Shown: positions 35,295-44,250, numbered from the stretch's first letter. The stretch: 64,000 nt of DNA from Polaromonas eurypsychrophila (GCF_014641715.1 NZ_BMIG01000006.1:186001-250000), one strand, 5' to 3'. Numbers and translations are program-made. The notes: generated from the sequence alone by a model not told the origin.

Positions 35295-36017
35295 ATGACT
35301 GCGCCTACCTTCCTAGCTGACGACGGGTTTTGCCTGCCTGGCAAGGAGCTTGCGAGGCTGGCTGGCCGGTGGGCTCTACTGCTTTTGGTGACCCTCTCGG
35401 CGATGGCCGCCACTGCCCAGACTGTCACGCCCGCACCTGTACCAGCTGCGGCCCCGGCCAAAACCATAGTCGCCCAGGCTTTTACCGGACCCGGCTGGAC
35501 CGAACTGAGCCCGGCGCAGCGCGATATTCTCCAGCCTCTGGCCTCGGCCTGGCCCTCCCTGAGCCAGAGTCACAAGCGCAAATGGCTGGAAATGGCTCGC
35601 AGCTATGGCTCTCTTCCGGCTGACGAGCAGACCAAAATGCAGGGCCGCATGAAGGAATGGGTGGCGCTCAGCCCCCAGCAACGTATCGAGGCCCGGCTGA
35701 ATTTTGCAAAAACCAAGGAACTGTCCAAAGAGCTGACGGCTGAAGAGAAAAAAGCCAAGTGGGAGGCTTACCAGTCGCTCAGCTCCGAGGAAAAACAAAA
35801 ACTGGCCGACAAGGCGCCGGCCAAGCCGGCTGGTGCTGCGCCGGCCTCCAAACCCGTCGCCAAGCAGAAGCTGGCCACCATTCCTTCGGCGGCAGATCAG
35901 GCCAAAGCCAAAGCTGCGCCTAAAATTGCAGTTTCGCAGTCGATTGACACCCCGCCCGGTCTGGCGCCCGCCGCCACACCAGCCGGCCCGAACGGCACGC
36001 CGGCCCAGCCCCAGTAG
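35295..36017 (+). CDS. DUF3106 domain exported protein
   Basis: 240 residues. A hydrophobic segment (WALLLLVTLSAMAATAQ) about residues 27-43 looks like a signal peptide after a long n-region; a shorter start is possible. The DUF3106 core spans about 65-175 (GPGWTELSPAQRDILQPLAS; WPSLSQSHKRKWLEMARSY; ALSPQQRIEARLNF), and a Lys/Ala/Pro-rich tail follows. The helical core with repeated LSPxQR resembles Spy/CpxP-like periplasmic proteins. The role is unknown; position suggests the sigma/DUF3619 system. Confidence 0.82.
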   Translation: MTAPTFLADDGFCLPGKELARLAGRWALLLLVTLSAMAATAQTVTPAPVPAAAPAKTIVAQAFTGPGWTELSPAQRDILQPLASAWPSLSQSHKRKWLEMARSYGSLPADEQTKMQGRMKEWVALSPQQRIEARLNFAKTKELSKELTAEEKKAKWEAYQSLSSEEKQKLADKAPAKPAGAAPASKPVAKQKLATIPSAADQAKAKAAPKIAVSQSIDTPPGLAPAATPAGPNGTPAQPQ

Positions 36018-36057
36018 GCTTGAAGGGCCGCGCGCCGCGCGGCGCGCCTAATTTTTA

Positions 36058-36117
36058 GGGCAAATTCGTGCTGTAGCCCTTATCCGCCCTCACCTGGCCG
36101 CTACAAAATTGATAGTC
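36058..36117 (-). repeat. family B palindromic repeat, copy 4 (supplies a start codon)
   Basis: On the plus strand GTAGCCCTTATCC ... GGCCGCTACAAAATTGATAG. The TTG at 36109-36111 inside it is the only usable start for the RDD gene. Confidence 0.65.
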
Positions 36118-36630
36118 AATTCCGCCCCCCAAGCTGTTACACCGTCGCTGCGCAGGCGCATGGCCTGCTGGATGTACGAAGGCCTGCTGATGTTCGGCGT
36201 GGTCTTCATCGCCGGTTACCTGTTCGGCACGCTCAGCCAGACGCGCAATGCGCTGGATAACCGCCACGCACTGCAGGCGTTTTTATTCGTTATTTTCGGC
36301 ATCTACTTTGTCTGGTTCTGGGCCAAAGGCCAGACCCTGGCCATGAAAACCTGGAACATCCGTGTGGTGGACAGGCATGGAGCACCCATTACCCAACCCC
36401 GTGCCTTGCTGCGGTATGTGTTGAGCTGGTTATGGTTCTTGCCGCCGCTGGCCGTCAGTTGGGCTTTGGGTCTGCCTGGCCGGGAGGCCGCTGTGCTGGC
36501 TCTGGGCTGGGTGCCGATCTGGGCGATTCTTGCGCGTTTTCATCCAGACCGGCAGTTCTGGCACGACGCCATCGCAGGCACCCGGCTGGTCACCAGTCTG
36601 CCGGCTGGCAAAGCGCCCAAAGCGGCCTGA
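36109..36630 (+). CDS. RDD family membrane protein
   Basis: 173 residues with about four hydrophobic segments. The RDD motif begins at LRRRMACWMYEGLLMFGVVF, and the C-terminal part has HPDRQFWHDAIAGTRLV. The conserved sequence starts before the first ATG (36160), so translation must begin upstream; the only candidate in frame is TTG 36109, inside a family B repeat. Possible roles include transport, but none is established. It lies between the DUF3106 gene and dgkA. Confidence 0.82.
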   Translation: MIVNSAPQAVTPSLRRRMACWMYEGLLMFGVVFIAGYLFGTLSQTRNALDNRHALQAFLFVIFGIYFVWFWAKGQTLAMKTWNIRVVDRHGAPITQPRALLRYVLSWLWFLPPLAVSWALGLPGREAAVLALGWVPIWAILARFHPDRQFWHDAIAGTRLVTSLPAGKAPKAA

Positions 36631-36690
36631 GGCGGGCCCCGCATGCAGGCTTCACATCAAACTGCCACAGAGCCGGGTCACAATCGCCGG

Positions 36691-37125
36691 ATGCCCGATT
36701 CTGCTTCCTTCCGCGTTCCCGATGCCGCTCCTCCCGCACCGGCCTCCCCCGTCAACCCCCAGAAAGATCGCAAGGGCCTGAGCCGCGTCTGGCATGCGCT
36801 GGGTTATTCGGTGGCTGGCCTGCACGCCGGCTGGCACGAAACCGCTTTCCGCCAGGAGGCTGTTGCCTCGCTGGTGTTGCTGCCAGCCGCGTTCTGGCTG
36901 GGCCGAAGCTGGGTCGAGACCGTGCTGCTGGCCGGTTCGGTCATCCTGGTGATGATCATTGAGCTGCTCAACACAGGTATCGAAACCGCGATCGACCGCA
37001 TCGGCCCCGAGTGGCACGATTTGTCCAAACGCGCCAAGGACATGGGCAGCGCAGCCGTGCTGCTGAGCTTGCTGCTGTGCGCCGGAACCTGGGCGCTGGC
37101 GCTGTTCCACCGGCTTGTTGCATGA
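36691..37125 (+). CDS. dgkA: diacylglycerol kinase
   Basis: 144 residues from ATG 36691, with a longer N-terminus from 36643 possible. After a Pro-rich start, residues 30-144 hold the three-helix DgkA fold: RVWHALGYSVAGLHAGWHE with the surface helix, and the active-site helix MIIELLNTGIETAIDRIG (Glu and Asn ligands). It phosphorylates diacylglycerol in the inner membrane. Its stop overlaps the next start (ATGA). Confidence 0.93.
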   Translation: MPDSASFRVPDAAPPAPASPVNPQKDRKGLSRVWHALGYSVAGLHAGWHETAFRQEAVASLVLLPAAFWLGRSWVETVLLAGSVILVMIIELLNTGIETAIDRIGPEWHDLSKRAKDMGSAAVLLSLLLCAGTWALALFHRLVA

Positions 37126-37709
37126 CCCCCGCTTTTTCAATCTGCGTGTATTGCGGCTCGCGCCCCGGCGCAGAGCCGGTCTTTGCCGACACCGCGCACG
37201 CGGTCGGCACATGGATAGGCGGCCATGATGGGCAACTGGTTTACGGCGGCGGGCGCAACGGCCTGATGGGCATCGTGGCCGATGCCACGTTGGCGGCCGG
37301 CGGGCGCGTGATCGGCGTCATCCCAAAAGCGCTGGTGGAAAAAGAATGGGCGCACACCGGCTGCACCGAACTGCACATTGTCGACACCATGCACGAGCGC
37401 AAACGCCTCATGGCCGAACACGCCGACGCCTTTTTGTCGCTGCCCGGCGGCATAGGCACGCTGGAAGAATTTTTCGAGGTCTGGACCTGGCGCCAGCTCG
37501 GCTACCACGCCAAGCCGGTGGGCCTGCTCAACCTGAACGGGTACTACACCGAACTGCTGACTTTTCTGGCCTCATCGGTCAAAAGCGGCTTCATGAGCGA
37601 CTGGCAGATGGAGCTGATCCATGTCGGCACCGAGCCAGAAGCTCTGCTTCAACAGCTGGTTCAAGTCGCCGGCATGGCGCCCGAAGGCCAGCGGCTGGAC
37701 CAGATTTAA
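37122..37709 (+). CDS. LOG family protein (nucleotide 5'-monophosphate phosphoribohydrolase)
   Basis: 195 residues from ATG 37122, overlapping dgkA by four bases. Rossmann-like fold with ICVYCGSRPGAEP at the start, LVYGGGRNGLMG and the diagnostic LPGGIGTLEEFFEVWTWRQL (PGGxGTxxE). Such enzymes cleave cytokinin-type or other nucleoside monophosphates to base and ribose 5-phosphate; the true bacterial substrate is often unknown. Confidence 0.93.
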   Translation: MTPAFSICVYCGSRPGAEPVFADTAHAVGTWIGGHDGQLVYGGGRNGLMGIVADATLAAGGRVIGVIPKALVEKEWAHTGCTELHIVDTMHERKRLMAEHADAFLSLPGGIGTLEEFFEVWTWRQLGYHAKPVGLLNLNGYYTELLTFLASSVKSGFMSDWQMELIHVGTEPEALLQQLVQVAGMAPEGQRLDQI

Positions 37710-37738
37710 CGCATCGCCTCGGTTCAGGATTCTTTTCC

Positions 37739-37827
37739 AGCCGGGGCCGCGAGCCGGCTTCGCCGGCCGGCAGGCGCAGCGCCCCCTCGGGGGGCAGCGT
37801 ATTACACGAAGTGAAAAGCGGGGGGGC
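37739..37827 (-). repeat. GC-rich dispersed repeat, family A copy 4 (inverted)
   Basis: Read on the minus strand: CACTTCGTGTAATACGCTGC, CCCCCGAGGGGGC, GCGCCTGCCGGCCGGCGAAG, GCGGCCCCGGCTGG. It fills the gap between the convergent LOG gene and glnB. Confidence 0.85.
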
Positions 37828-38193
<366 letters not shown>

Positions 38194-38228
38194 TCATAAA
38201 AGCACGAGGCGCAACATCTCTTAAACCC

Positions 38229-38319
38229 AGCAGGGGCCGCGGATCTGGCTCCGCCAGTCCGCAGGCGCAGCGGCCTCCACGGGGGGCAGCGCAGTACGCG
38301 AAGCGACAAGCGTGGGGGC
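38229..38319 (-). repeat. GC-rich dispersed repeat, family A copy 5 (inverted)
   Basis: Read on the minus strand: CCCCCACGCTTGTCGCTTCG, CTGCCCCCCGTGGAGG, CGCTGCGCCTGCGGACTGGC, CCGCGGCCCCTGCTGG. It lies between nadE and glnB, on the same transcript side. Confidence 0.85.
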
Positions 38320-38324
38320 ATATC

Positions 38325-40013
38325 CTAAGCGCGGAATTTACTGGTAATAGGATAGCGCCAATCCTTGCCGAAGCTGCGGTGGCTAACCCGGATGCCGACC
38401 GGTGCCTGGCGGCGTTTGTACTCGTTGATCCTGATCAAACGGGTCACGCGCTCGACCACCGCGCGGTCGAAGCCAGCGGCGACGATGCTCTCGATGCTCT
38501 CGTCGTTTTCCATGTAGCGCTGCAAGATCGCGTCCAGCATCTCGTAAGGTGGCAGGCTGTCCTGATCCGTCTGGTCGGCACGCAGCTCTGCGCTCGGTGG
38601 CCGCGTGATGATGCGCTCTGGAATCGGCTTGCTGCCCGTGCCATAGGGGTCGTTCTGGTTGCGCCACTCGGCCAGCCGGAACACCGTGGTCTTGAGCAAA
38701 TCCTTGATGACGGCAAAACCGCCCGCCATGTCCCCATACAAGGTGCAGTAGCCGGTCGCCATCTCGCTTTTGTTGCCGGTGGTCAGCACGATGGCGCCAA
38801 ACTTGTTGGACAGCGCCATCAGGAACACGCCCCGAATCCGCGCCTGGATGTTTTCTTCGGTGGTGTCTTCGGGCAGGCCCTTGAACTCGTCAGCCAGCGA
38901 GGCCTTGAAGGCTTCAAACTCCGGAACAATCGAAATCTCGTCGTACCGAACCTTGAGCCGCGCCGCCATTTCGCGTGCGTCTATCCACGAAATATCGGCG
39001 GTGTAGGGCGAAGGCATCATCACCGTGCGCACCTTGTCGGCGCCCAGGGCATCCACCGCAATCGCTAGCACCAGCGCCGAGTCGATGCCGCCAGACAGCC
39101 CGAGAATCGCGCCGGGGAAGCCGTTTTTGCCGAGGTAGTCGCGCACGCCCAGCACCAGCGCATCCCACAGATCAGCCTCGGCGCTACGTTCCGGCGCGAC
39201 ATCCGCTACTAATTTGATAGCTGCCTGCGCATGCTGCGCATGGGCTACAAACAGATCTTCCCTGCAACTTTCGGCCCGTCCAGCGAGCGTGCCGTCGGCC
39301 TGCAAGGCAAAGGACCGGCCTTCGAAAACAATCTCATCCTGCCCGCCCACCAGATGCGCATACACCATGGGCAAGCCAGTGGCCAGCACGCGCTCGCGCA
39401 TCATGAGCTCACGCTCACCACCCTTGCCCACATGAAAGGGCGAGGCATTGATGACGGCCAGCATCTCCGCACCGGCCTCTTTGGCCAGCCGCGCAGGTTC
39501 ATCGAACCAGGCGTCTTCACAGATCAGCAACCCAATGCGGACCGCGTCGGCGCCTTCACCAGCCTCAAACACACACACGCCCTGCCCCGGGGTGAAGTAA
39601 CGTCGCTCGTCGAACACCTGGTAATTCGGCAGCTCACGCTTGGCGTAGCTGGCGATGACCGCACCCTCGCGCAATACGCGCGCGGCGTTGTGGCGCTGCT
39701 GCACCTCGACGCTTTTGGTGCGCAGGCCCTTGTCGCTGTCCCCATGGGTGGGTGTGCCCACCACCACGGTCAGGCCCTTTAACCCGGCCAGCTCACGGGC
39801 AACCCGAATCACGGCATCATCACATGCTTCGATGAAGGAGCGGCGCAAAAACAGGTCTTCGGCGGCGTAACCGCAAATCGCCATCTCGGGCGTGAGCAGC
39901 AGTCTGACCCCCTCGGCATAAGCGGTGCGTGCCGCGTCAATGATTTTTTGCGCGTTGCCTGTCATATCACCAACGCAGTAGTTCAATTGGGCAACGCAGA
40001 TTTTGAGAGTCAT
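38325..40013 (-). CDS. nadE: glutamine-dependent NAD+ synthetase
   Basis: 562 residues. The N-terminal nitrilase-like glutaminase domain (about 1-245) has LLLTPEMAICGY, YAKRELPNYQVFDERRYF and GLLICEDAWFDEP (catalytic Glu-Lys-Cys). The C-terminal synthetase domain (about 280-562) has the P-loop ILGLSGGIDSALVLAIA and TGNKSEMATGYCTLYGDMAG. It amidates deamido-NAD with glutamine ammonia. The linker (VAHAQHAQAAIKLVAD) is encoded by a family B repeat in frame. Confidence 0.96.
   Translation of the reverse strand: MTLKICVAQLNYCVGDMTGNAQKIIDAARTAYAEGVRLLLTPEMAICGYAAEDLFLRRSFIEACDDAVIRVARELAGLKGLTVVVGTPTHGDSDKGLRTKSVEVQQRHNAARVLREGAVIASYAKRELPNYQVFDERRYFTPGQGVCVFEAGEGADAVRIGLLICEDAWFDEPARLAKEAGAEMLAVINASPFHVGKGGERELMMRERVLATGLPMVYAHLVGGQDEIVFEGRSFALQADGTLAGRAESCREDLFVAHAQHAQAAIKLVADVAPERSAEADLWDALVLGVRDYLGKNGFPGAILGLSGGIDSALVLAIAVDALGADKVRTVMMPSPYTADISWIDAREMAARLKVRYDEISIVPEFEAFKASLADEFKGLPEDTTEENIQARIRGVFLMALSNKFGAIVLTTGNKSEMATGYCTLYGDMAGGFAVIKDLLKTTVFRLAEWRNQNDPYGTGSKPIPERIITRPPSAELRADQTDQDSLPPYEMLDAILQRYMENDESIESIVAAGFDRAVVERVTRLIRINEYKRRQAPVGIRVSHRSFGKDWRYPITSKFRA
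39205..39248 (-). repeat. family B palindromic repeat, copy 5, inside nadE
   Basis: Plus strand GCTACTAATTTGATAGCTGC ... GCATGGGCTAC, 44 bases. It falls in the linker between the glutaminase and synthetase domains and contributes about 15 residues without breaking the frame. Confidence 0.8.
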
Positions 40014-40030
40014 GAAAAAAGAAGAAAACG

Positions 40031-41374
40031 GTGGGTGTTGTGACTGAAAACGATTATGTCATCCGTGTGCTGGACACGCCGGGGCTGGTCGATGGCGCCG
40101 CCTGGAATACGCTGGTGGCGCTACAGGACCCGAACGGCGGACTGAACCCTTTTATGCGTCACGAGTACCTGGGTGCCATGCACAACAGCGGCAGTGCCAC
40201 GCCAGCCACCGGCTGGACGCCACGCTTCATCACCCTCTGGCACGGCGATGAACTGATCGCCGCCTGCGCGCTGTACATAAAAGACCACTCCTACGGTGAA
40301 TATGTCTTCGACCATGCCTGGGCCAACGCCTACCACGAGCATGGCCTTTCGTATTACCCGAAGGCGCTGGTGGCGCCGCCCTTCACGCCAGTGCCCGGCC
40401 CGCGCCTGCTGGCGCGTGATGCCGCAACCCGTACTCTGCTTGTGAAAGCACTGGTGGCCTGGTGCAGCGAGGAGAAGCTGTCCTCATTGCACCTGCTTTT
40501 CACCAGTGAGGCCGATGTGGCAGCCTGCGCGCAAGCCGGCTTGATGCTCCGGCACAACGTGCAATTTCATTGGACGAATGTGGCCCCCACGCTTGTCACT
40601 TCGTGTACTGCACTGCCCCCCGAGGGGGCTAATTTTCCTAGGGGCGGCCCGTCGGAAAATTCTGCCCTCACGCCTGGCACCGATGACAAGCCTCGCTTCT
40701 TTCGCGACTTCGACGACTTCCTGATGTCGCTGAGCCAGGACAAGCGCAAGAAAATCCGCCAGGAGCGGCGCAAGGTGCTCGATGCCGGCGTGCACTTCCG
40801 CTGGTCGCTGGGTACAGACATCACATCCGCCGACTGGGACTTTTTCTACCGCTGTTATGAACGCACTTACTACGAACACGGCAACGCGCCCTACCTGAGC
40901 CGCGACTTCTTCCAGCGCATGCAGGACGACATGCCGGAACACTGGCTGCTGTTCGTCGGCGAACGCGACGGCAGCCCGATTGCTACCAGTTTGATAGCTG
41001 TCAACCAAGGCGAGACGGGGGCTGGAGGCCAATTTTGCAATAAATCTTTGGCCAACGTCGCCTACGGCCGCTACTGGGGCGCCACCGAACGTGTGGACTG
41101 CCTGCACTTTGAAGCCTGTTATTACCAGCCGCTGCAGTGGTGCATCGAGCACGGCTACCGGCGCTTTGAAGGCGGCGCCCAGGGTGAACACAAAATGGCG
41201 CGCGCCTTGCTGCCGGTCAGGACCACAAGCGCCCACTGGCTGGCGCATCCGGCCTTTGCCGATGCGGTGGAACGTTTCCTGGGGCGTGAAGGCGAAGGTA
41301 TTGCCGGCTACATGGACGAGCTGGAACGGCGTAACCCTTTCCGCCAACCTACCAGCGACAGCAGGCCAGCCTGA
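40031..41374 (+). CDS. FemAB/GNAT-like acyltransferase (DUF482, peptidoglycan-biosynthesis-like)
   Basis: 447 residues from GTG 40031 (GTG 40040 also possible). Conserved blocks are FMRHEYLGAMHNSGSATPAT, YVFDHAWANAYHEHGLSYYP, HLLFTSEADVAAC, RKKIRQERRKV and YGRYWGATE...LHFEACYYQPLQWCIEHG with GAQGEHKMARALLP. Family members are GNAT-fold and of unproven substrate. Two different dispersed repeats are read in frame: family A at about residues 185-205 (VTSCTALPPEGA) and family B at about 317-335 (TSLIAVNQGETGAGGQF). The normal C-terminus (ERRNPF) is followed by a junction with pseudogene DNA. Confidence 0.85.
   Translation: MGVVTENDYVIRVLDTPGLVDGAAWNTLVALQDPNGGLNPFMRHEYLGAMHNSGSATPATGWTPRFITLWHGDELIAACALYIKDHSYGEYVFDHAWANAYHEHGLSYYPKALVAPPFTPVPGPRLLARDAATRTLLVKALVAWCSEEKLSSLHLLFTSEADVAACAQAGLMLRHNVQFHWTNVAPTLVTSCTALPPEGANFPRGGPSENSALTPGTDDKPRFFRDFDDFLMSLSQDKRKKIRQERRKVLDAGVHFRWSLGTDITSADWDFFYRCYERTYYEHGNAPYLSRDFFQRMQDDMPEHWLLFVGERDGSPIATSLIAVNQGETGAGGQFCNKSLANVAYGRYWGATERVDCLHFEACYYQPLQWCIEHGYRRFEGGAQGEHKMARALLPVRTTSAHWLAHPAFADAVERFLGREGEGIAGYMDELERRNPFRQPTSDSRPA
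40583..40630 (+). repeat. GC-rich dispersed repeat, family A copy 6, inside a coding sequence
   Basis: CCCCCACGCTTGTCACTTCG, then TGCCCCCCGAGGGGGC. It is the first half of family A. Downstream it fades into AATTTTCCTAGGGGCGG. It is read in frame by the FemAB-like gene. Confidence 0.85.
40982..41040 (+). repeat. family B palindromic repeat, copy 6, inside a coding sequence
   Basis: GCTACCAGTTTGATAGCTGT ... GGGGGCTGGAGGCCAATTTT. It lies in the same FemAB-like gene, just before the conserved VAYGRYWG block, and keeps the frame. Confidence 0.8.
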
Positions 41375-41819
41375 ACCAGGTCAGCAAGAGCCTGATTGAG
41401 CGTGGCACCCACATCGCCCATCCGCTCAAGCGCATGAACGCCATCTTGGCATCGACGACCAAGGTCAAGAACTCGATGCAAAGCCTCAAAGGCCTGCTGC
41501 CGACCGACTACCCATCGCTGCCGGTGCCTTGGCTGGTCGGTGGCGCGGCAAAAGCTGCACTCAACGCCTATGGCAAAAGCGGGCTGGCCAGCCGCCTGCC
41601 GATAGTCGCCAAGCTGGCGATCTCCAATGTGCCCGGCCCGCCGGTGCCTTTGCTTCTTGCTGGCGCGCGCATCGTGAGTTTTCATCCGCTGTCCATCGTG
41701 ATACACGGACTGGCACTAACATCACGATTCAGACCTATGCCGGCCATGTGGACCCGCAAGACGGATGTCGCCTCAGCGACGCCTTCAGGGAAGCCTCCCT
41801 CTGTGAAAAGAGCCAGTAG
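41374..41819 (+). pseudogene. 3' remnant of a wax ester synthase / diacylglycerol acyltransferase gene
   Basis: The frame starting at 41374 reads NQVSKSLIERGTHIAHPLKR, later LAISNVPGPPVPLLLAGARI and HPLSIVIHGLAL. This is the C-terminal domain of WS/DGAT enzymes (ISNVPGP signature). One base appears lost at about 41715; the family sequence then continues in the next frame as NITIQTYAGHVDPQDGCRLS and stops at 41819. The catalytic HHxxxDG half is absent, its place being taken by the end of the FemAB-like gene. The result is a truncated, frameshifted remnant left by a deletion. Confidence 0.8.
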
Positions 41820-41860
41820 TCCCAAAATAAGAGCCATCAAGAACAAAGCCACAACACCCG

Positions 41861-42709
41861 ATGCGTCCAGCCATGGCACCCTCTCCCGCCCATCCGTCCG
41901 CACAACAGCAAACAAAACCAAACCCAAAGCAGGCGCTGCACGACGGACCGCCGCCTAAGGCCTGGATGCTGGCGCTGGAGTTTCGCGCCTTCTGGGAGTT
42001 CGGCGCCCTGCTGCCGGCCTGGCCGGTTCTGGCCCGGGCGCCGCGCGGCGACGGCCACAGTGTCGTCGTTTTTCCCGGCCTGTCGGCCAATGACGGCTCC
42101 ACCATTCCCTTGCGCCGTTACCTCGATACGCTGGGCTACGCCACCAGCGGCTGGGAGCAAGGCTTCAATTTCGGTCCACGCGCCGGTGTGCTTGAGGCGG
42201 CCCGCGCCCAGATCACACGCGCCTTCCATGAGACCGGGCGCAAGGTCAGCCTGATCGGCTGGAGTCTGGGTGGGGTCTATGCGCGAGAACTGGCCAAAGA
42301 GTTGCCGCACTTGGTTCGCAGCGTGATCACGTTGGGCACGCCGTTTGCCGGCTCCCACCGATCAACCAACGCCTGGCGAATCTACGAACTGGCCAGTGGC
42401 CGCAAGGTGGCTCGTGAAACTGAAAACTACGACCTGCCCTCCGCACCCCCAGTGCCGACCACCAGCATTTATTCCCGAAGCGACGGCATTGTGGCGTGGC
42501 AAGGCAGCGTCCAAAAGCCCGCTGCGCACAATCCGCAGACTGAGAATGTTGAGGTGATTGCCAGCCACGTCGGTTTGGGCCTGAACCCCAGCGCATGGTG
42601 GGCGGTGGCCAACCGGTTGGCGCAGGCGGAGGGCAGCTGGAAGCCGTTTGAACGCAAGGGCACGTTTCTGCACGGACTGATTTACCCCGATCCGGCGCGG
42701 GCGGGCTGA
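41861..42709 (+). CDS. alpha/beta hydrolase (lipase/esterase-like)
   Basis: 282 residues from ATG 41861 (ATG 41873 possible). After a Pro/Gln-rich N-terminus the core shows SVVVFPGLSANDGSTIPLRR (oxyanion region), the nucleophile elbow IGWSLGGVYARELA (G-W-S-L-G) and the likely acid and His in SIYSRSDGIVAW and VIASHVGLGLNP. It resembles PGAP1/lipase-like hydrolases. The neighbouring WS/DGAT remnant suggests a former storage-lipid locus. It ends at a strong terminator. Confidence 0.85.
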   Translation: MRPAMAPSPAHPSAQQQTKPNPKQALHDGPPPKAWMLALEFRAFWEFGALLPAWPVLARAPRGDGHSVVVFPGLSANDGSTIPLRRYLDTLGYATSGWEQGFNFGPRAGVLEAARAQITRAFHETGRKVSLIGWSLGGVYARELAKELPHLVRSVITLGTPFAGSHRSTNAWRIYELASGRKVARETENYDLPSAPPVPTTSIYSRSDGIVAWQGSVQKPAAHNPQTENVEVIASHVGLGLNPSAWWAVANRLAQAEGSWKPFERKGTFLHGLIYPDPARAG

Positions 42710-42731
42710 AATCGCGCCCCTCCAGATGCGA

Positions 42732-42770
42732 AGAAGCGCCTGCAGCTCACGCTGCAGGCGCTTCTTTTTT
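42732..42770 (+). terminator. Rho-independent terminator after the alpha/beta hydrolase gene
   Basis: AGAAGCGCCTGCAGC-TCAC-GCTGCAGGCGCTTCT followed by TTTTT, 15-base perfect arms. A near-identical hairpin stands behind ppa (44251-44292). Confidence 0.95.
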
Positions 42771-42881
42771 ATAGTTGATCGCAAAGTTCCGGCTACGGCT
42801 ACGTTTCAAATCGAGTTGAGACCACGGCGAGAGCCCGCAGGCTAGACAGCCCGACCGCACTCACCGTAATTTGCCGGGGGC

Positions 42882-44021
42882 CTATTTGCCGGGCTTGAGC
42901 ACCACTTTGGTCCAGCCGTCCTTGCGCTTGTCAAAATTTTCATACGCCTGCGGGGCCTCGTCCAGAGACAGCTCGTGCGACACAATGCCAGAAGGCCTGG
43001 CCTTGCCGGCATGGATAAGGTTGCAAAGCTTGCGGTTGTAAGCTTTGACGTTGGCCTGGCCGGTGGCGATGTGCTGACCCTTGATCCAGAATTGGCCAAA
43101 GTCAAATGCAAGTTGGCCGATCTTGGCCAGCTTGTCCTGGGCTCCCGGGTCTTTGGGAATAAACACACCGACCACGCCAATTCCGCCGGTTGCCTTGACG
43201 GTCTTGACGAGATTGTTCATGGTGAGGTTGGGCACCTCCTCGCGGTGCATGTTGCAGCACTGGTAGCCGACACATTCACAGCCCCGGTCGGCGCCCTTCC
43301 CGCCCGTCAGCTCCAGCACGCGCTCCACGCCCGCGCCCTCCGTGTCGTCGATGGCAATCGCGCCCATCTGCTCGGCAAGCTTCAAACGATCTTTATGGGT
43401 ATCGACCACCATGATCTGGCTGGCGCCCTTGATGCCGGCCGAATAAGCGGCCATCAGCCCGACAGGGCCGGCCCCATAAATCACCACGGTGTCGCCGGGT
43501 TTGACGCCGGCAAGCTCGGTCGAGTGGTAGCCAGTCGGAAAGATGTCAGACAGCATGACGTAGTCGTTCTCCTTTTCGGCAGCATCCGGTGGCAGCACGA
43601 GGCAATTGAAGTCACCATAAGGCACCCGCAGCAACTCTGCCTGTCCGCCGCTGTACGGGCCCATTCCGGCGAAACCGTAGGCGCCCCCTGCGAAACCGGG
43701 GTTGACGGTAAGACAGTAACCCGTTAAGCCACGCTCGCAATTTTCGCAAAAGCCGCAACCGATGTTGAACGGCAAGCACACGCTGTCGCCAACCTTGACG
43801 CGGTCAACAGCCTTGCCCACTTCGATCACTTGACCCATGTTCTCGTGCCCCAAGATGCGGCCCGCCTCCATGTCGGTGCGCCCTTCGTACATGTGCAGGT
43901 CAGAACCGCAGATATTGGTGCTGGTGATCCGGACCAGAACGTCCGTCGCTCGTTCAATTTTGGCGTCAGGTACGTTTTTGACCTGCACGTCGCGGGGACC
44001 GTTGTATACCAGTGCTTTCAT
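42882..44021 (-). CDS. fdhA: glutathione-independent formaldehyde dehydrogenase (zinc alcohol dehydrogenase family)
   Basis: 379 residues from ATG 44021 with AAGGAG upstream; a 77-codon longer frame is promoter DNA. Catalytic zinc: Cys in TNICGSDLHMYEGRTDM and His-Glu in GHENMGQV; structural zinc in CGFCENCERGLTGYC; NAD fold VVIYGAGPVGLMAA. Matches the PFDH family including GFAGGAYGFAGMG. It oxidises formaldehyde to formate with NAD and without added glutathione. Confidence 0.93.
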   Translation of the reverse strand: MKALVYNGPRDVQVKNVPDAKIERATDVLVRITSTNICGSDLHMYEGRTDMEAGRILGHENMGQVIEVGKAVDRVKVGDSVCLPFNIGCGFCENCERGLTGYCLTVNPGFAGGAYGFAGMGPYSGGQAELLRVPYGDFNCLVLPPDAAEKENDYVMLSDIFPTGYHSTELAGVKPGDTVVIYGAGPVGLMAAYSAGIKGASQIMVVDTHKDRLKLAEQMGAIAIDDTEGAGVERVLELTGGKGADRGCECVGYQCCNMHREEVPNLTMNNLVKTVKATGGIGVVGVFIPKDPGAQDKLAKIGQLAFDFGQFWIKGQHIATGQANVKAYNRKLCNLIHAGKARPSGIVSHELSLDEAPQAYENFDKRKDGWTKVVLKPGK

Positions 44022-44250
44022 GATGTCTCCTTTGCGGCGATCAGAAGAGTCGCGCCGTGGCACGTTAAGGGGTGGGTTAATGTCAAACAAAGCATGGGGT
44101 GTTCCTGTGAAATAGGGGATGGGGTAGGGGTGGAGCGGGCGAGGTGCACTTATGCCCCGCTTCAAATGCAATTTATGCCCCGAGCTGAGGCTGCCTTGTA
44201 GGACAGCCTGAAGCAGCCGCGTAGGAAAGGCGTGGGCCCGCGCGGCGAGC

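Noticed and set aside
41434-41958. 174-codon plus-strand frame taken as an intact gene
   Set aside because: Its first half is WS/DGAT sequence and the second half is out-of-frame nonsense after a lost base; better described as a pseudogene.
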